DNA from: Pontibacter anaerobius
GTDB lineage: Bacteria > Bacteroidota > Bacteroidia > Cytophagales > Hymenobacteraceae
Reading direction: 5' to 3'
Assembly (NCBI RefSeq): GCF_026241195.1
Contig: NZ_JAPFQO010000001.1
Span: 124,001 to 188,000, forward strand
DNA length: 64,000 bases
Shown here: positions 52,019 through 60,301 of the stretch, piece after piece
Layout of the letters: every line of letters starts with the position of its first letter
Position numbering within the stretch: the first letter of the stretch is position 1
Notes under the pieces: generated by a model
What the model was told of the DNA's origin: nothing
Seen by the model: only the letters and a program-made list of their open reading frames with translations
The model's database searches: none
Program-made: the position numbers and the translations under genes

Positions 52019-52098
52019 GGTAAACTATCTGTATAGGTTATGAATTCTTTTACATCAGGAAGCGGCCACCGGGGGCAGCCGCTTACGCTAACACAAGG

Positions 52099-52599
52099 CT
52101 ATTGAAAAAGGATCAGCACCTGGTTCTTTTCCACGTTCTGCTTTACCTGTACTTTCACTTCCTTCACCACGCCATCTCCCGGCGACTTCAGGATGTTCTC
52201 CATCTTCATGGCCTCCAGGATCATGATCGGGTCGCCCTTTTTCACCTCCTGTCCCGGCTGCACCTTCACCTCAAGTATAAGCCCGGGCATCGGCGCTTTT
52301 ACGTCGTTTACCTTGTGGGCGTTGGCGTTGCTCATGCCTAGCTTGTCCAGCAGCAGGTCGAAGCGGTCTTTTACGCTAACGGTTTGCGTGGCGCCGTTTA
52401 TTTTAAACGTGAAGGCTTTCTCCTGGTAATCAGCAGAAACAACCTCGGCGGTAAAGGAGCGGGTGCCTTTAATGATGTGAAATGTGTTGGGTCCGATAGG
52501 GGAGATGTCCCAGTCGAAGGGGGCGTTGTTGAGAAGTATAGTATCTTTTTGGATATCAACCTGCCATGTTTTGCCGTTACCGGTTTTTACCTGGAGCAT
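52099..52599 (-). CDS. Biotin carboxyl carrier domain protein
   Basis: 166 residues. The last 75 residues are a biotinyl domain with VKAPMPGLILEVKVQPGQEVKKGD and the biotin-accepting Lys132 in EAMKM. The first 80 resemble the carrier part of Bacteroidota acyl-CoA (propionyl/methylcrotonyl-type) carboxylases rather than AccB of fatty-acid synthesis. The carboxylase subunits are not adjacent. Divergent from the M1 peptidase. Confidence 0.88.
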   Translation of the reverse strand: MLQVKTGNGKTWQVDIQKDTILLNNAPFDWDISPIGPNTFHIIKGTRSFTAEVVSADYQEKAFTFKINGATQTVSVKDRFDLLLDKLGMSNANAHKVNDVKAPMPGLILEVKVQPGQEVKKGDPIMILEAMKMENILKSPGDGVVKEVKVQVKQNVEKNQVLILFQ

Positions 52600-52684
52600 C
52601 TTCTTTTCGTGTGGTTTCGACCTTAAAGTTAGTGTTTTCTCAGAGTATTTTAGAACTTCACCTCAAAATTAAAACTTTCAGCGC

Positions 52685-55228
52685 ATGAATCATAGGTTTC
52701 TGAATATAGTCGGCCTTGCCGCTGCCATGGCTTTTGCAGGCGGTTGCAGCACCAACAAATCAGTTTTAGACGCAAAAGCCCCGCTACCTGCCACTACAAA
52801 AGCCGCGAAACCTACAGGCGCAGTGCCGGCGTGGGCGCCCAAGAAGTATAAGTTCAACCCCTCGCGCACCCGGGAGCATGACCTGCTGCACACCACCCTG
52901 CGCGTGAGTTTCGACTGGCAGCAGCAGTACCTGAACGGCCTTGCCGAGCTAACCCTCAAGCCATACTTCTACCCGCAGAACCAGCTGGTGCTGGATGCCA
53001 AAGGGATGGATATCCACAGTGTGTACCTAATGAAGGGTTATGACGGCACCGCGCTGAAGTACAAGTATGACGGACAGAAACTCACTATCGATCTGGGCAA
53101 GACCTATACCCGCGACGAAGAGTATAAAATAGAGATAAGCTACACCGCCAAACCGAACGAGCTGGCCGTTGGCGGCTCCGACGCCATCACCGAGGACAAA
53201 GGTTTATACTTTATCAACCCGCTGGGAGAGAACCCGGACAAGCCGCAGCAGATCTGGACCCAGGGCGAAACAGAAGCCAGCTCCGCCTGGTTCCCGACCA
53301 TCGATGCCCCGAACGAGCGCATGACGCAGGATACCTATATCACGATCGACCCAAAGTACACCACCCTCTCGAACGGTGCCTTTGTGTACTCGCGGCAGAA
53401 CGCTGACGGAACCAAAACAGATTACTGGAAGCAGGAGAAGCCACATGCTCCCTACCTGGCCATGCTGGCGATAGGGGAGTTCGCCGTGGTAGAAGACTCG
53501 TGGCGCGACATAGAGGTAAACTACTACGTGGAGCCGGAGTATGAGAAAACGGCTAAGAAGGTATTCGGCAACACGCCTGAGATGATGGAGTTCTTCTCTC
53601 AGAAGCTGGGAGTAGATTACCCATGGCCAAAGTATGCGCAGGTAGTGGTGCGGGATTTTGTGTCGGGGGCAATGGAGAATACCTCGGCCTCTACCTTTAT
53701 GGAGGACCTGCAGCTAAACGAGCGCGAGCTGCTGGACAAAAGCTGGGACGGCATCATCGCCCATGAGCTGTTTCACCAATGGTTCGGCGATCTGGTCACC
53801 ACCGAGTCGTGGGCTAACCTGCCGCTCAACGAGGCCTTTGCCAACTATTCGGAGTACCTGTGGGCAGAGCACAAGTATGGCGCTGACGAAGCGGCTTACC
53901 TGCAGCTTGACGAGCTGGGCCAGTATTTAGACGAAGCAGAAACGAAGCGCGAGCCCCTTATCCGCTACTACTACAAAGACCGCGAAGACATGTTTGACAG
54001 CCACTCTTATGCCAAGGGCGGCCGCGTATTGCACATGCTGCGCAAACTCGTCGGCGACGATGCCTGGTGGGCCTCGCTTAACCTATACTTAACCCGTAAC
54101 AAGTACACAGAGGTAGAGGTGGCGGAACTGCGCATGGCTTTTGAGGACGTAACGGGCAAGGATCTGATGTGGTTCTTCGACCAATGGTTCATGAAGCCGG
54201 GGCACCCGGAGCTTATTGTATCACAGAGCTACAACAAAGGTCAGTTGCAGCTGTACGTGCGTCAGGTACAAGATACCACCTACGCACCTGTTTACCGCCT
54301 TCCGCTGCAAGTGGCCGTGTGGTCAGGCGGCAAAAAGCAGCTCCACCCGATTGTGGTAGATAAAGCCGAGCAAACCTTTACATTTGATGTGGCCTCACAG
54401 CCGCAGTTAGTGCTTTTCGACGCCGAGCAGCAGCTGCTGGGAGTGGTAGAGCATGAGAAAACAGAAGATGAGCTGCTGTTTCAGTTCCAGCACGCTAACC
54501 AACTGGCGCCTAAGCTAAAGGCATTGGCAGAGTTGCAGGAGCAGGCGACGCGCCCGCAGGTACAGGCTATCTATAAAGAGGCGCTGCAGGATGACTTCTG
54601 GATGGTCCGTAGTACAGCGATCAATATACTGAGTAGACTAAAAGAGGGGCAGGTAGCGTTGCTGGAGCCGGCTATCAGAAAAATGGCTGTGGATGATAAA
54701 AAAGGATCTGTTCGTGCAGAAGCCATACTTGCACTTGCTGGCTGGGGAGGGGAAAAGTACCAGGCGGTATTTAACAGAGCCATGCAGGATAGTTCTTATC
54801 AGGTGGCCGCGGCAGGTATACTAGCCTATGCCGGTACAGGCGCGCAAGATGTAAAACAGAAGCTAGCGCAGTTCGATAAGGAAGAAAATGAGGAGATCGT
54901 GCTGGCACTTGCCACATACTATGCAGTACAGGCAGGTCCTGAAAAATACGACTGGTTTATGACGAAAATGAAAAAAGCCGGCGGTAGCGAACTTTATTAT
55001 CTGCTTCAAAGCTTCGGGGCCTACCTGGCCGGGAATAGCCAGACCAACACGCCGGAAGCAATCGCTATGTTGGCTGACCTGGCGCAGAACCATAGCCTAT
55101 ACTATGTGCGGGGTTCTGCCTATCAGGCACTTATGGTGATGTCTGAAAAGCCGGAAGTTCAGCAACTGATGCAGCAGATAAAGGCAAACGAGAAGGATGA
55201 GCGGCTGCTGGAAATGTATGTGTATTAA
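52685..55228 (+). CDS. M1-family aminopeptidase lipoprotein
   Basis: 847 residues. Signal with lipobox FAGGC. The M1 exopeptidase motif GAMEN is near residue 330, and zinc site HELFHQW near 360 with the third ligand Glu in NEAFANYSEYLW near 383. From about 600 the C-terminal domain is helical HEAT-like. A membrane-tethered zinc aminopeptidase that trims peptides outside the cytoplasm. No other proteolysis genes adjacent. It ends 37 bp before the strong promoter of the tRNA-tuf operon. Confidence 0.95.
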   Translation: MNHRFLNIVGLAAAMAFAGGCSTNKSVLDAKAPLPATTKAAKPTGAVPAWAPKKYKFNPSRTREHDLLHTTLRVSFDWQQQYLNGLAELTLKPYFYPQNQLVLDAKGMDIHSVYLMKGYDGTALKYKYDGQKLTIDLGKTYTRDEEYKIEISYTAKPNELAVGGSDAITEDKGLYFINPLGENPDKPQQIWTQGETEASSAWFPTIDAPNERMTQDTYITIDPKYTTLSNGAFVYSRQNADGTKTDYWKQEKPHAPYLAMLAIGEFAVVEDSWRDIEVNYYVEPEYEKTAKKVFGNTPEMMEFFSQKLGVDYPWPKYAQVVVRDFVSGAMENTSASTFMEDLQLNERELLDKSWDGIIAHELFHQWFGDLVTTESWANLPLNEAFANYSEYLWAEHKYGADEAAYLQLDELGQYLDEAETKREPLIRYYYKDREDMFDSHSYAKGGRVLHMLRKLVGDDAWWASLNLYLTRNKYTEVEVAELRMAFEDVTGKDLMWFFDQWFMKPGHPELIVSQSYNKGQLQLYVRQVQDTTYAPVYRLPLQVAVWSGGKKQLHPIVVDKAEQTFTFDVASQPQLVLFDAEQQLLGVVEHEKTEDELLFQFQHANQLAPKLKALAELQEQATRPQVQAIYKEALQDDFWMVRSTAINILSRLKEGQVALLEPAIRKMAVDDKKGSVRAEAILALAGWGGEKYQAVFNRAMQDSSYQVAAAGILAYAGTGAQDVKQKLAQFDKEENEEIVLALATYYAVQAGPEKYDWFMTKMKKAGGSELYYLLQSFGAYLAGNSQTNTPEAIAMLADLAQNHSLYYVRGSAYQALMVMSEKPEVQQLMQQIKANEKDERLLEMYVY

Positions 55229-55265
55229 GCTCCGAGAAATTTTTTGACATTTTTTTGCGTGAATA

Positions 55266-55296
55266 TTTGACTTGCAACAAAAAGGGCTTAATTTTG
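55266..55296 (+). promoter_or_regulatory. Consensus promoter of the tRNA-tuf-rpoB cluster
   Basis: TTTG (55266-55269), exactly 19 nt, then TAATTTTG (55289-55296): a perfect match to the Bacteroidota TTTG-N19-TAnnTTTG consensus, about 80 nt before tRNA-Tyr. It is the best promoter in the window, as expected for the translation operon. Confidence 0.8.
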
Positions 55297-55377
55297 CATC
55301 TCCTTAGAACAAAGAACACGGCGAAAGCAGTGAACTGCTAAGGAAAAGTTCTGCTGATTTGATGTAGAATTAACTTC

Positions 55378-55460
55378 GGGGAGATTCCAGAGCGGCCAAA
55401 TGGGACGGACTGTAACTCCGTTGTCTTACGACTTCGCAGGTTCGAATCCTGCTCTCCCCA
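55378..55460 (+). tRNA. tRNA-Tyr (GTA)
   Basis: Acceptor arms GGGGAGA / TCTCCCC pair fully, the anticodon loop reads ctGTAac, a long class II variable arm follows, and the T-loop is GGTTCGAATCC. CCA is not encoded. Confidence 0.95.
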
Positions 55461-55534
55461 CAGATTAAGTTTATAGTGTAATAATGAACGCTAATGTGTT
55501 TGTTGTTACACTATAAACTTAAAAAAAATAATAA

Positions 55535-55607
55535 GCGGGAGTAGCTCAGTTGGTAGAGCGATAGCCTTCCAAGCTATAGGCCGCGAGTTCGACCCTCGTC
55601 TCCCGCT
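55535..55607 (+). tRNA. tRNA-Gly (TCC)
   Basis: Acceptor GCGGGAG / CTCCCGC, D-loop GCTCAGTTGGTAGAGC, anticodon loop CTTCCAA (TCC), T-loop AGTTCGACCCT, discriminator T. CCA not encoded. Confidence 0.95.
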
Positions 55608-55716
55608 CATTTAAGTCAGAAAACATATTTGCTAATAAGGACTGGAGAAGGAAATTCATGCAGATGAGCTTCCTTTTTAGTGTAAATAGGGTTGTAGTTT
55701 TCTGATGGATTTAAAA

Positions 55717-55788
55717 GCCGACGTAGCTCAGGGGTAGAGTACTTCCTTGGTAAGGAAGGGGTCGTGGGTTCAATTCCCATCGTTGGCT
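55717..55788 (+). tRNA. tRNA-Thr (GGT)
   Basis: Acceptor GCCGACG / CGTTGGC (one G-T pair), D-arm GCTCAGGGGTAGAGT, anticodon loop TTGGTAA (GGT), T-loop GGTTCAATTCC. Confidence 0.93.
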
Positions 55789-55861
55789 CACAGTCCGTTA
55801 CGTGTATATTTAAAAGCGCGACATAAACTTAAACGTTTTAACCTTAATTTAATATCATACA

Positions 55862-57049
55862 ATGGCTAAAGAAACATTTGACCGTTCCAAACCGCACGTA
55901 AATATCGGTACTATTGGTCACGTTGACCACGGCAAAACTACTTTGACTGCTGCTATCACAACTGTGTTGGCTAATAAAGGTCTTGCTGCACTGCGTGACT
56001 TCTCTTCAATTGACAACGCTCCTGAAGAAAAAGAAAGAGGTATTACTATCAATACATCTCACGTAGAGTACGCTACTGAAAACCGTCACTACGCACACGT
56101 TGACTGCCCGGGTCACGCTGACTATGTGAAGAACATGGTTACTGGTGCTGCCCAGATGGACGGCGCTATCCTGGTGGTTGCTGCTACTGATGGCCCAATG
56201 CCACAGACTCGTGAGCACATCCTTCTTGCCCGTCAGGTAGGTGTTCCTCAGCTTGTAGTGTTCATGAACAAAGTGGACATGGTGGATGACCCAGAGCTTC
56301 TTGAGCTTGTTGAGATGGAAATCCGTGAGCTGCTTTCTTTCTACGACTTCGATGGCGATAACATCCCGGTAATCCAAGGTTCTGCTCTTGGTGGCCTGAA
56401 TGGCGACGAGAAGTGGGTTAAGACTATCGAAGAGTTAATGGATGCAGTTGATAACTGGATTCCACTTCCAGAGCGTCTTGTTGACCTTCCATTCCTGATG
56501 CCAGTAGAGGACGTGTTCTCTATCACTGGTCGTGGTACAGTAGCAACTGGCCGTATCGAGCGTGGCGTAATCAACTCTGGCGAGGCTGTAGAAATCCTTG
56601 GTATGGGTGCTGAGAACCTGAAGTCAGTAGTTACTGGTGTTGAGATGTTCCGTAAGATCCTTGACAGAGGTGAAGCTGGTGACAACGTAGGTCTGCTTCT
56701 TCGTGGTATAGAGAAAACTGATATCCGTCGTGGTATGGTTATCTGTAAGCCAGGTTCAGTTAAGCCTCACACTAAGTTCAAAGCTGAGGTTTACGTTCTT
56801 TCTAAAGAAGAAGGTGGCCGTCATACACCATTCTTCAACAAGTACCGTCCACAGTTCTATTTCAGAACCACAGACGTTACTGGTGAGATCATGCTGCCAG
56901 AAGGCGTAGAAATGGTTATGCCAGGTGATAACATCACTATCGAGGTAAACCTGATCAACGCTGTGGCAATGGAGAAAGGTTTGCGTTTTGCGATCCGTGA
57001 GGGTGGTAGAACAGTAGGTGCCGGTCAGGTAACTGAAATCCTTGACTAA
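55862..57049 (+). CDS. tuf: Elongation factor Tu
   Basis: 395 residues. G1 GHVDHGKT (residues 19-26), switch [30 protein letters not shown] for guanine, and the C-terminal [15 protein letters not shown] and [21 protein letters not shown]. Delivers aminoacyl-tRNA to the ribosome. Codon use is strongly biased to few codons, as in highly expressed genes, and it contains no AAGTATA motif. Preceded by three tRNAs, followed by a terminator then tRNA-Trp and secE. Confidence 0.99.
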   Translation: MAKETFDRSKPHVNIGTIGHVDHGKTTLTAAITTVLANKGLAALRDFSSIDNAPEEKERGITINTSHVEYATENRHYAHVDCPGHADYVKNMVTGAAQMDGAILVVAATDGPMPQTREHILLARQVGVPQLVVFMNKVDMVDDPELLELVEMEIRELLSFYDFDGDNIPVIQGSALGGLNGDEKWVKTIEELMDAVDNWIPLPERLVDLPFLMPVEDVFSITGRGTVATGRIERGVINSGEAVEILGMGAENLKSVVTGVEMFRKILDRGEAGDNVGLLLRGIEKTDIRRGMVICKPGSVKPHTKFKAEVYVLSKEEGGRHTPFFNKYRPQFYFRTTDVTGEIMLPEGVEMVMPGDNITIEVNLINAVAMEKGLRFAIREGGRTVGAGQVTEILD

Positions 57050-57060
57050 TAATTATGTTG

Positions 57061-57103
57061 CAAACCCGATCTTGAAAGTTTTTTCGGGATCGGGTTTGTT
57101 TTC
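57061..57103 (+). terminator. Terminator after tuf
   Basis: 11-bp perfect arms CAAACCCGATC (57061-57071) and GATCGGGTTTG (57088-57098) with 16-nt loop and T tail. Allows partial uncoupling of tuf from tRNA-Trp and the downstream ribosomal genes. Confidence 0.75.
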
Positions 57104-57156
57104 ATAAAACTTATGAATAAATTTGCACTCCAATTAAAATTGGCGTGCATTTTTTT

Positions 57157-57229
57157 ACGGGTGTAGCTCAATTGGTAGAGTAGTGGTCTCCAAAACCATT
57201 GGCTGGGAGTTCGAGTCTCTCCACCCGTG
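57157..57229 (+). tRNA. tRNA-Trp (CCA)
   Basis: Acceptor ACGGGTG / CACCCGT, D-arm GCTCAATTGGTAGAGT, anticodon loop CTCCAAA (CCA), T-loop AGTTCGAGTCT, discriminator G. secE starts 31 bp later. Confidence 0.94.
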
Positions 57230-57260
57230 CAATTTTTTTCACTATCTGGTAAGCGAAGCG

Positions 57261-57452
57261 ATGAGCAATATTAGAACCTATATTAACGACACAGTTGAGG
57301 AGATGAAGAACAAGGTCTCCTGGCCAGCATACGGAGATCTGCAAAACAGTTCTGTGTTGGTGTTGATAGGATCTTTAATATTCGCCTTAGTGGTGGGTGC
57401 TATGGACTTCGGGTTCGATACAGTGCTTACCTGGTTTTACAACCAGTTTTAA
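57261..57452 (+). CDS. secE: Preprotein translocase subunit SecE
   Basis: 63 residues from ATG 57261 (MSNIRTYINDTVEEMKNKVSWP), the single-helix short type. The KVSWPAY amphipathic motif is followed by one transmembrane helix (VLVLIGSLIFALVVGAMDFGF). Essential clamp of the SecYEG channel. A longer frame upstream would run back through the tRNA-Trp. It precedes nusG by 11 bp, the usual order. Confidence 0.95.
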   Translation: MSNIRTYINDTVEEMKNKVSWPAYGDLQNSSVLVLIGSLIFALVVGAMDFGFDTVLTWFYNQF

Positions 57453-57463
57453 ATTAGAGATAC

Positions 57464-58024
57464 ATGGCTGATTTAAAGTGGTATGTAGTTCGCGCCGTTA
57501 GTGGCCAGGAGAAAAAAGCTAAGGCTTACCTGGAGAATGAGATAATGCGTCACAATCTCGATGAGTATGTTCCGCAGGTGTTGATACCGGCAGAGAAAGT
57601 ATACGAGATGCGTGGGGGTAAAAAAAGAATCAGAGAGCGCAGCTTCTTTCCAGGGTATGTGCTGGTTCATGCAGACCTTTCTCACGGTGAAGCAGAGCAT
57701 ATCATCATTAGTACACCAGGCGTTATCGGCTTTTTGGGTACAGATGAAAAAGGCTCTCCAAGCAAGAAGCCAGTGCCCTTGCGTCAGTCAGAGGTAAACA
57801 GGATACTGGGTACTGTAGACGAGGCAGAAGAGCAGGCGGAAGTATTGGATACTCCATTTGTGGTAGGAGAAATTGTAAAGGTAATGGATGGTCCATTCAG
57901 TGGTTTCTCAGGTACTGTGGAAGAAGTGTTCGAAGAGCGTAAGAAGCTTAACGTAATGGTGAAGATCTTTGGAAGAAACACGCCGGTTGAGCTGAACTAC
58001 ATGCAAGTAGAAAAAGAATCGTAG
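57464..58024 (+). CDS. nusG: Transcription termination/antitermination protein NusG
   Basis: 186 residues. NGN domain with KWYVVRAVSGQEKKAKAYLENEI and SFFPGYVLVHADLSHG. The C-terminal KOW domain has GEIVKVMDGPFSGFSGTVEEVFEERKKLNVMVKIFGR. Couples RNA polymerase to the ribosome and to Rho. Contains one AAGTATA copy. Confidence 0.98.
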   Translation: MADLKWYVVRAVSGQEKKAKAYLENEIMRHNLDEYVPQVLIPAEKVYEMRGGKKRIRERSFFPGYVLVHADLSHGEAEHIIISTPGVIGFLGTDEKGSPSKKPVPLRQSEVNRILGTVDEAEEQAEVLDTPFVVGEIVKVMDGPFSGFSGTVEEVFEERKKLNVMVKIFGRNTPVELNYMQVEKES

Positions 58025-58036
58025 TAAATACATAGA

Positions 58037-58480
58037 ATGGCAAAGGAAATAAAAGGTTATCTGAAGCTTCAGATAAAGGGAGGTGCCGCGAATCCATCGC
58101 CACCGGTTGGACCTGCACTTGGTTCTAAAGGTCTTAACATCATGGAGTTCTGTAAGCAGTTCAATGCTAGAACCCAGGATAAGCCCGGCCAGGTGTTACC
58201 AGTTTTGATTACTATTTATGCAGACAAGTCTTTTGACTTCGTTGTTAAAACTCCACCTGCTCCAGTGTTGCTAATGGATGCCGCTAAGATAAAGAGCGGT
58301 TCCAAAGAGCCTAACCGTAACAAAGTTGGTTCAGTAACATGGGATCAGATTAAAGAGATAGCAGAGACGAAGATGCCTGACCTGAATGCTTTCAAACTGG
58401 AGTCCGCAATGAGACAAGTGGCAGGTACAGCAAGAAGCATGGGTATCACAGTGTCTGGTACAGCTCCGTGGAACGAATAA
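58037..58480 (+). CDS. rplK: 50S ribosomal protein L11
   Basis: 147 residues. [28 protein letters not shown] and [12 protein letters not shown] are diagnostic of uL11. Part of the GTPase-associated centre with L10 and L7/L12. 12 bp after nusG and 14 bp before rplA. Confidence 0.98.
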   Translation: MAKEIKGYLKLQIKGGAANPSPPVGPALGSKGLNIMEFCKQFNARTQDKPGQVLPVLITIYADKSFDFVVKTPPAPVLLMDAAKIKSGSKEPNRNKVGSVTWDQIKEIAETKMPDLNAFKLESAMRQVAGTARSMGITVSGTAPWNE

Positions 58481-58494
58481 CAAGTTGAAGGAAA

Positions 58495-59187
58495 ATGGCA
58501 AAGATTTCAAAAAATAGAAAAGCGGCTTTAGCCAAAGCCGATCTAGCAAAAGAGTATTCTCTGACAGATGCCGCCTCAGTTGTAAAGGACATTACCTTCA
58601 CAAAATTTGATGCCTCTGTTGATATTGATGTACGTTTAGGCGTAGATCCACGTAAGGCCGACCAAATGGTTCGTGGTATCGTAACACTGCCTCACGGAAC
58701 TGGTAAAGAAGTAAAGGTGCTTGCGCTGGTAACTCCAGACAAAGAGCAGGAAGCGAAAGACGCTGGTGCTGACTTCGTAGGTCTTGATGACTATATCCAG
58801 AAAATCGAAAAAGGATGGACTGATGTAGACGTGATTATCACCATGCCTGCAGTTATGGCTAAAGTTGGTCGTTTGGGTAGAATCTTAGGTCCTCGTAACC
58901 TGATGCCAAACCCAAAGTCGGGTACAGTTACTCAAGATGTGGCCAAAGCAGTTAAAGAGGTAAAAGCCGGTAAAATCGACTTCAAAGTTGACAAATTCGG
59001 TATCATCCACACGAGCGTTGGTAAGGTTTCTTTCTCTGCAGAGCAGCTTGCTGCCAATGCAAACGAGGTAATCCAGACACTTAACCGTCTGAAGCCTTCC
59101 TCAGCTAAAGGGACTTACATCAAGAGCATCACATTGTCTAGCACAATGAGCCCGGCCGTAATCGTTGACAAGAACGCAACTATCTAA
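58495..59187 (+). CDS. rplA: 50S ribosomal protein L1
   Basis: 230 residues. [55 protein letters not shown] and [22 protein letters not shown] are uL1 signatures. L1 of many bacteria represses the rplK-rplA mRNA; a mimic site was not sought in detail. Confidence 0.98.
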   Translation: MAKISKNRKAALAKADLAKEYSLTDAASVVKDITFTKFDASVDIDVRLGVDPRKADQMVRGIVTLPHGTGKEVKVLALVTPDKEQEAKDAGADFVGLDDYIQKIEKGWTDVDVIITMPAVMAKVGRLGRILGPRNLMPNPKSGTVTQDVAKAVKEVKAGKIDFKVDKFGIIHTSVGKVSFSAEQLAANANEVIQTLNRLKPSSAKGTYIKSITLSSTMSPAVIVDKNATI

Positions 59188-59191
59188 GAAC

Positions 59192-59716
59192 ATGACCAGG
59201 GAAGAAAAAGAGATAATTGTAAAAGACCTGAGCGAGAAGTTAGCAAATACAAACTACTTCTATATAACTGATGCCTCAACTATGAGTGTAGCTGGCATCA
59301 ACGCGTTCAGAAGATTGGCATTCGATCGTGGGATCGAGTACAAAGTGTACAAAAATACACTTATTAAGAAAGCGCTGGATACTTTAGAAGCTGATACTTC
59401 TGCGCTTGATGATGTTTTAAAGGGCGCTTCCGGTATCCTGTTCTCGCAAGAGTCAGGCAATGCACCAGCGAAACTGATTCAAGACTTCAGAAAGAAAGGC
59501 AATACGCTTCCAAAACTGAAAGGTGCTTTTATCGACAGTGGAATCTTCATTGGAGATGAGCAGCTTAAGATGTTGTCCGAGATCAAGTCTAAGGACGAGC
59601 TTATTGGCGATATCATCGGTCTTCTTCAGTCGCCTGCTAAGAATGTTGTTTCAGCACTTCAGAGCAGCGGCGGTAAGCTGGCGGGTATCTTGAAAACTTT
59701 ATCAGAAAAAGAATAA
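59192..59716 (+). CDS. rplJ: 50S ribosomal protein L10
   Basis: 174 residues from ATG 59192 (MTREEKEIIVKDLSEKLANT). An in-frame start at 59165 inside rplA is unlikely. FYITDASTMSVAGINAFRRL and YKVYKNTLIKKAL are typical of uL10, which anchors L7/L12 dimers. Lies 4 bp after rplA. Confidence 0.97.
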   Translation: MTREEKEIIVKDLSEKLANTNYFYITDASTMSVAGINAFRRLAFDRGIEYKVYKNTLIKKALDTLEADTSALDDVLKGASGILFSQESGNAPAKLIQDFRKKGNTLPKLKGAFIDSGIFIGDEQLKMLSEIKSKDELIGDIIGLLQSPAKNVVSALQSSGGKLAGILKTLSEKE

Positions 59717-59758
59717 TTTAAAAACGTAATCAATAAGTAACTTTTAATTTCTATAAAA

Positions 59759-60139
59759 ATGGCAGATTTGAAAGCATTCGCTGAGCAGTTAGTAAACTTG
59801 ACTGTTAAAGAGGTTAACGAGCTAGCTACTATTCTTAAGGATGAGTATGGCATTGAGCCTGCTGCTGCTGCTCCAGTTATGATGGCTGGTGGTGGTGCTG
59901 CTGAAGGAGGAGCTGCTGCAGAAGAGAAAACTTCTTTTGACGTAATCCTTAAGTCAGCTGGTGCTCAGAAACTAGCAGTAGTTAAGCTTGTAAAAGAGCT
60001 GACTGGACTTGGCCTGAAAGAGGCAAAAGAGCTGGTTGACGGTGCTCCTAAAACATTGAAAGAAGGTGTAGCGAAAGACGAGGCCGATTCACTGAAGAAA
60101 TCTTTGGAAGAAGCTGGTGCTGAAGTGGAGGTAAAATAA
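59759..60139 (+). CDS. rplL: 50S ribosomal protein L7/L12
   Basis: 126 residues. N-terminal dimerisation helix pair, an Ala/Gly hinge ([23 protein letters not shown]), and the factor-binding domain [29 protein letters not shown] terminator-like hairpin after it separates it from rpoB. Confidence 0.98.
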   Translation: MADLKAFAEQLVNLTVKEVNELATILKDEYGIEPAAAAPVMMAGGGAAEGGAAAEEKTSFDVILKSAGAQKLAVVKLVKELTGLGLKEAKELVDGAPKTLKEGVAKDEADSLKKSLEEAGAEVEVK

Positions 60140-60162
60140 TCCCGCTTTATCAACATACTGAG

Positions 60163-60203
60163 AACAGGTAGACCTGGCAAATTCGTCAGGTCTTTTCCTG
60201 TTT
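60163..60203 (+). terminator. Attenuator-type hairpin between rplL and rpoB
   Basis: GACCTG (60171-60176) and CAGGTC (60187-60192) form the core stem, with outer AACAGG / CCTGTT arms, and a TTTT inside the structure. The location suggests partial termination so that ribosomal proteins are made in excess of RNA polymerase, as in other bacteria. Confidence 0.55.
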
Positions 60204-60301
60204 GTATAGAGATTCAAATTAATTGGATCTTTTTTTTGCCCACAGCTGTTTTGGACTCTGTGTGCTACTAAATGAGATTATAAACGTAAAATTCCAAGGC
60301 T

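Noticed and set aside
57183..57260. Longer SecE starting within tRNA-Trp
   Set aside because: The first 26 codons are tRNA sequence and leader; ATG 57261 gives the normal SecE N-terminus.
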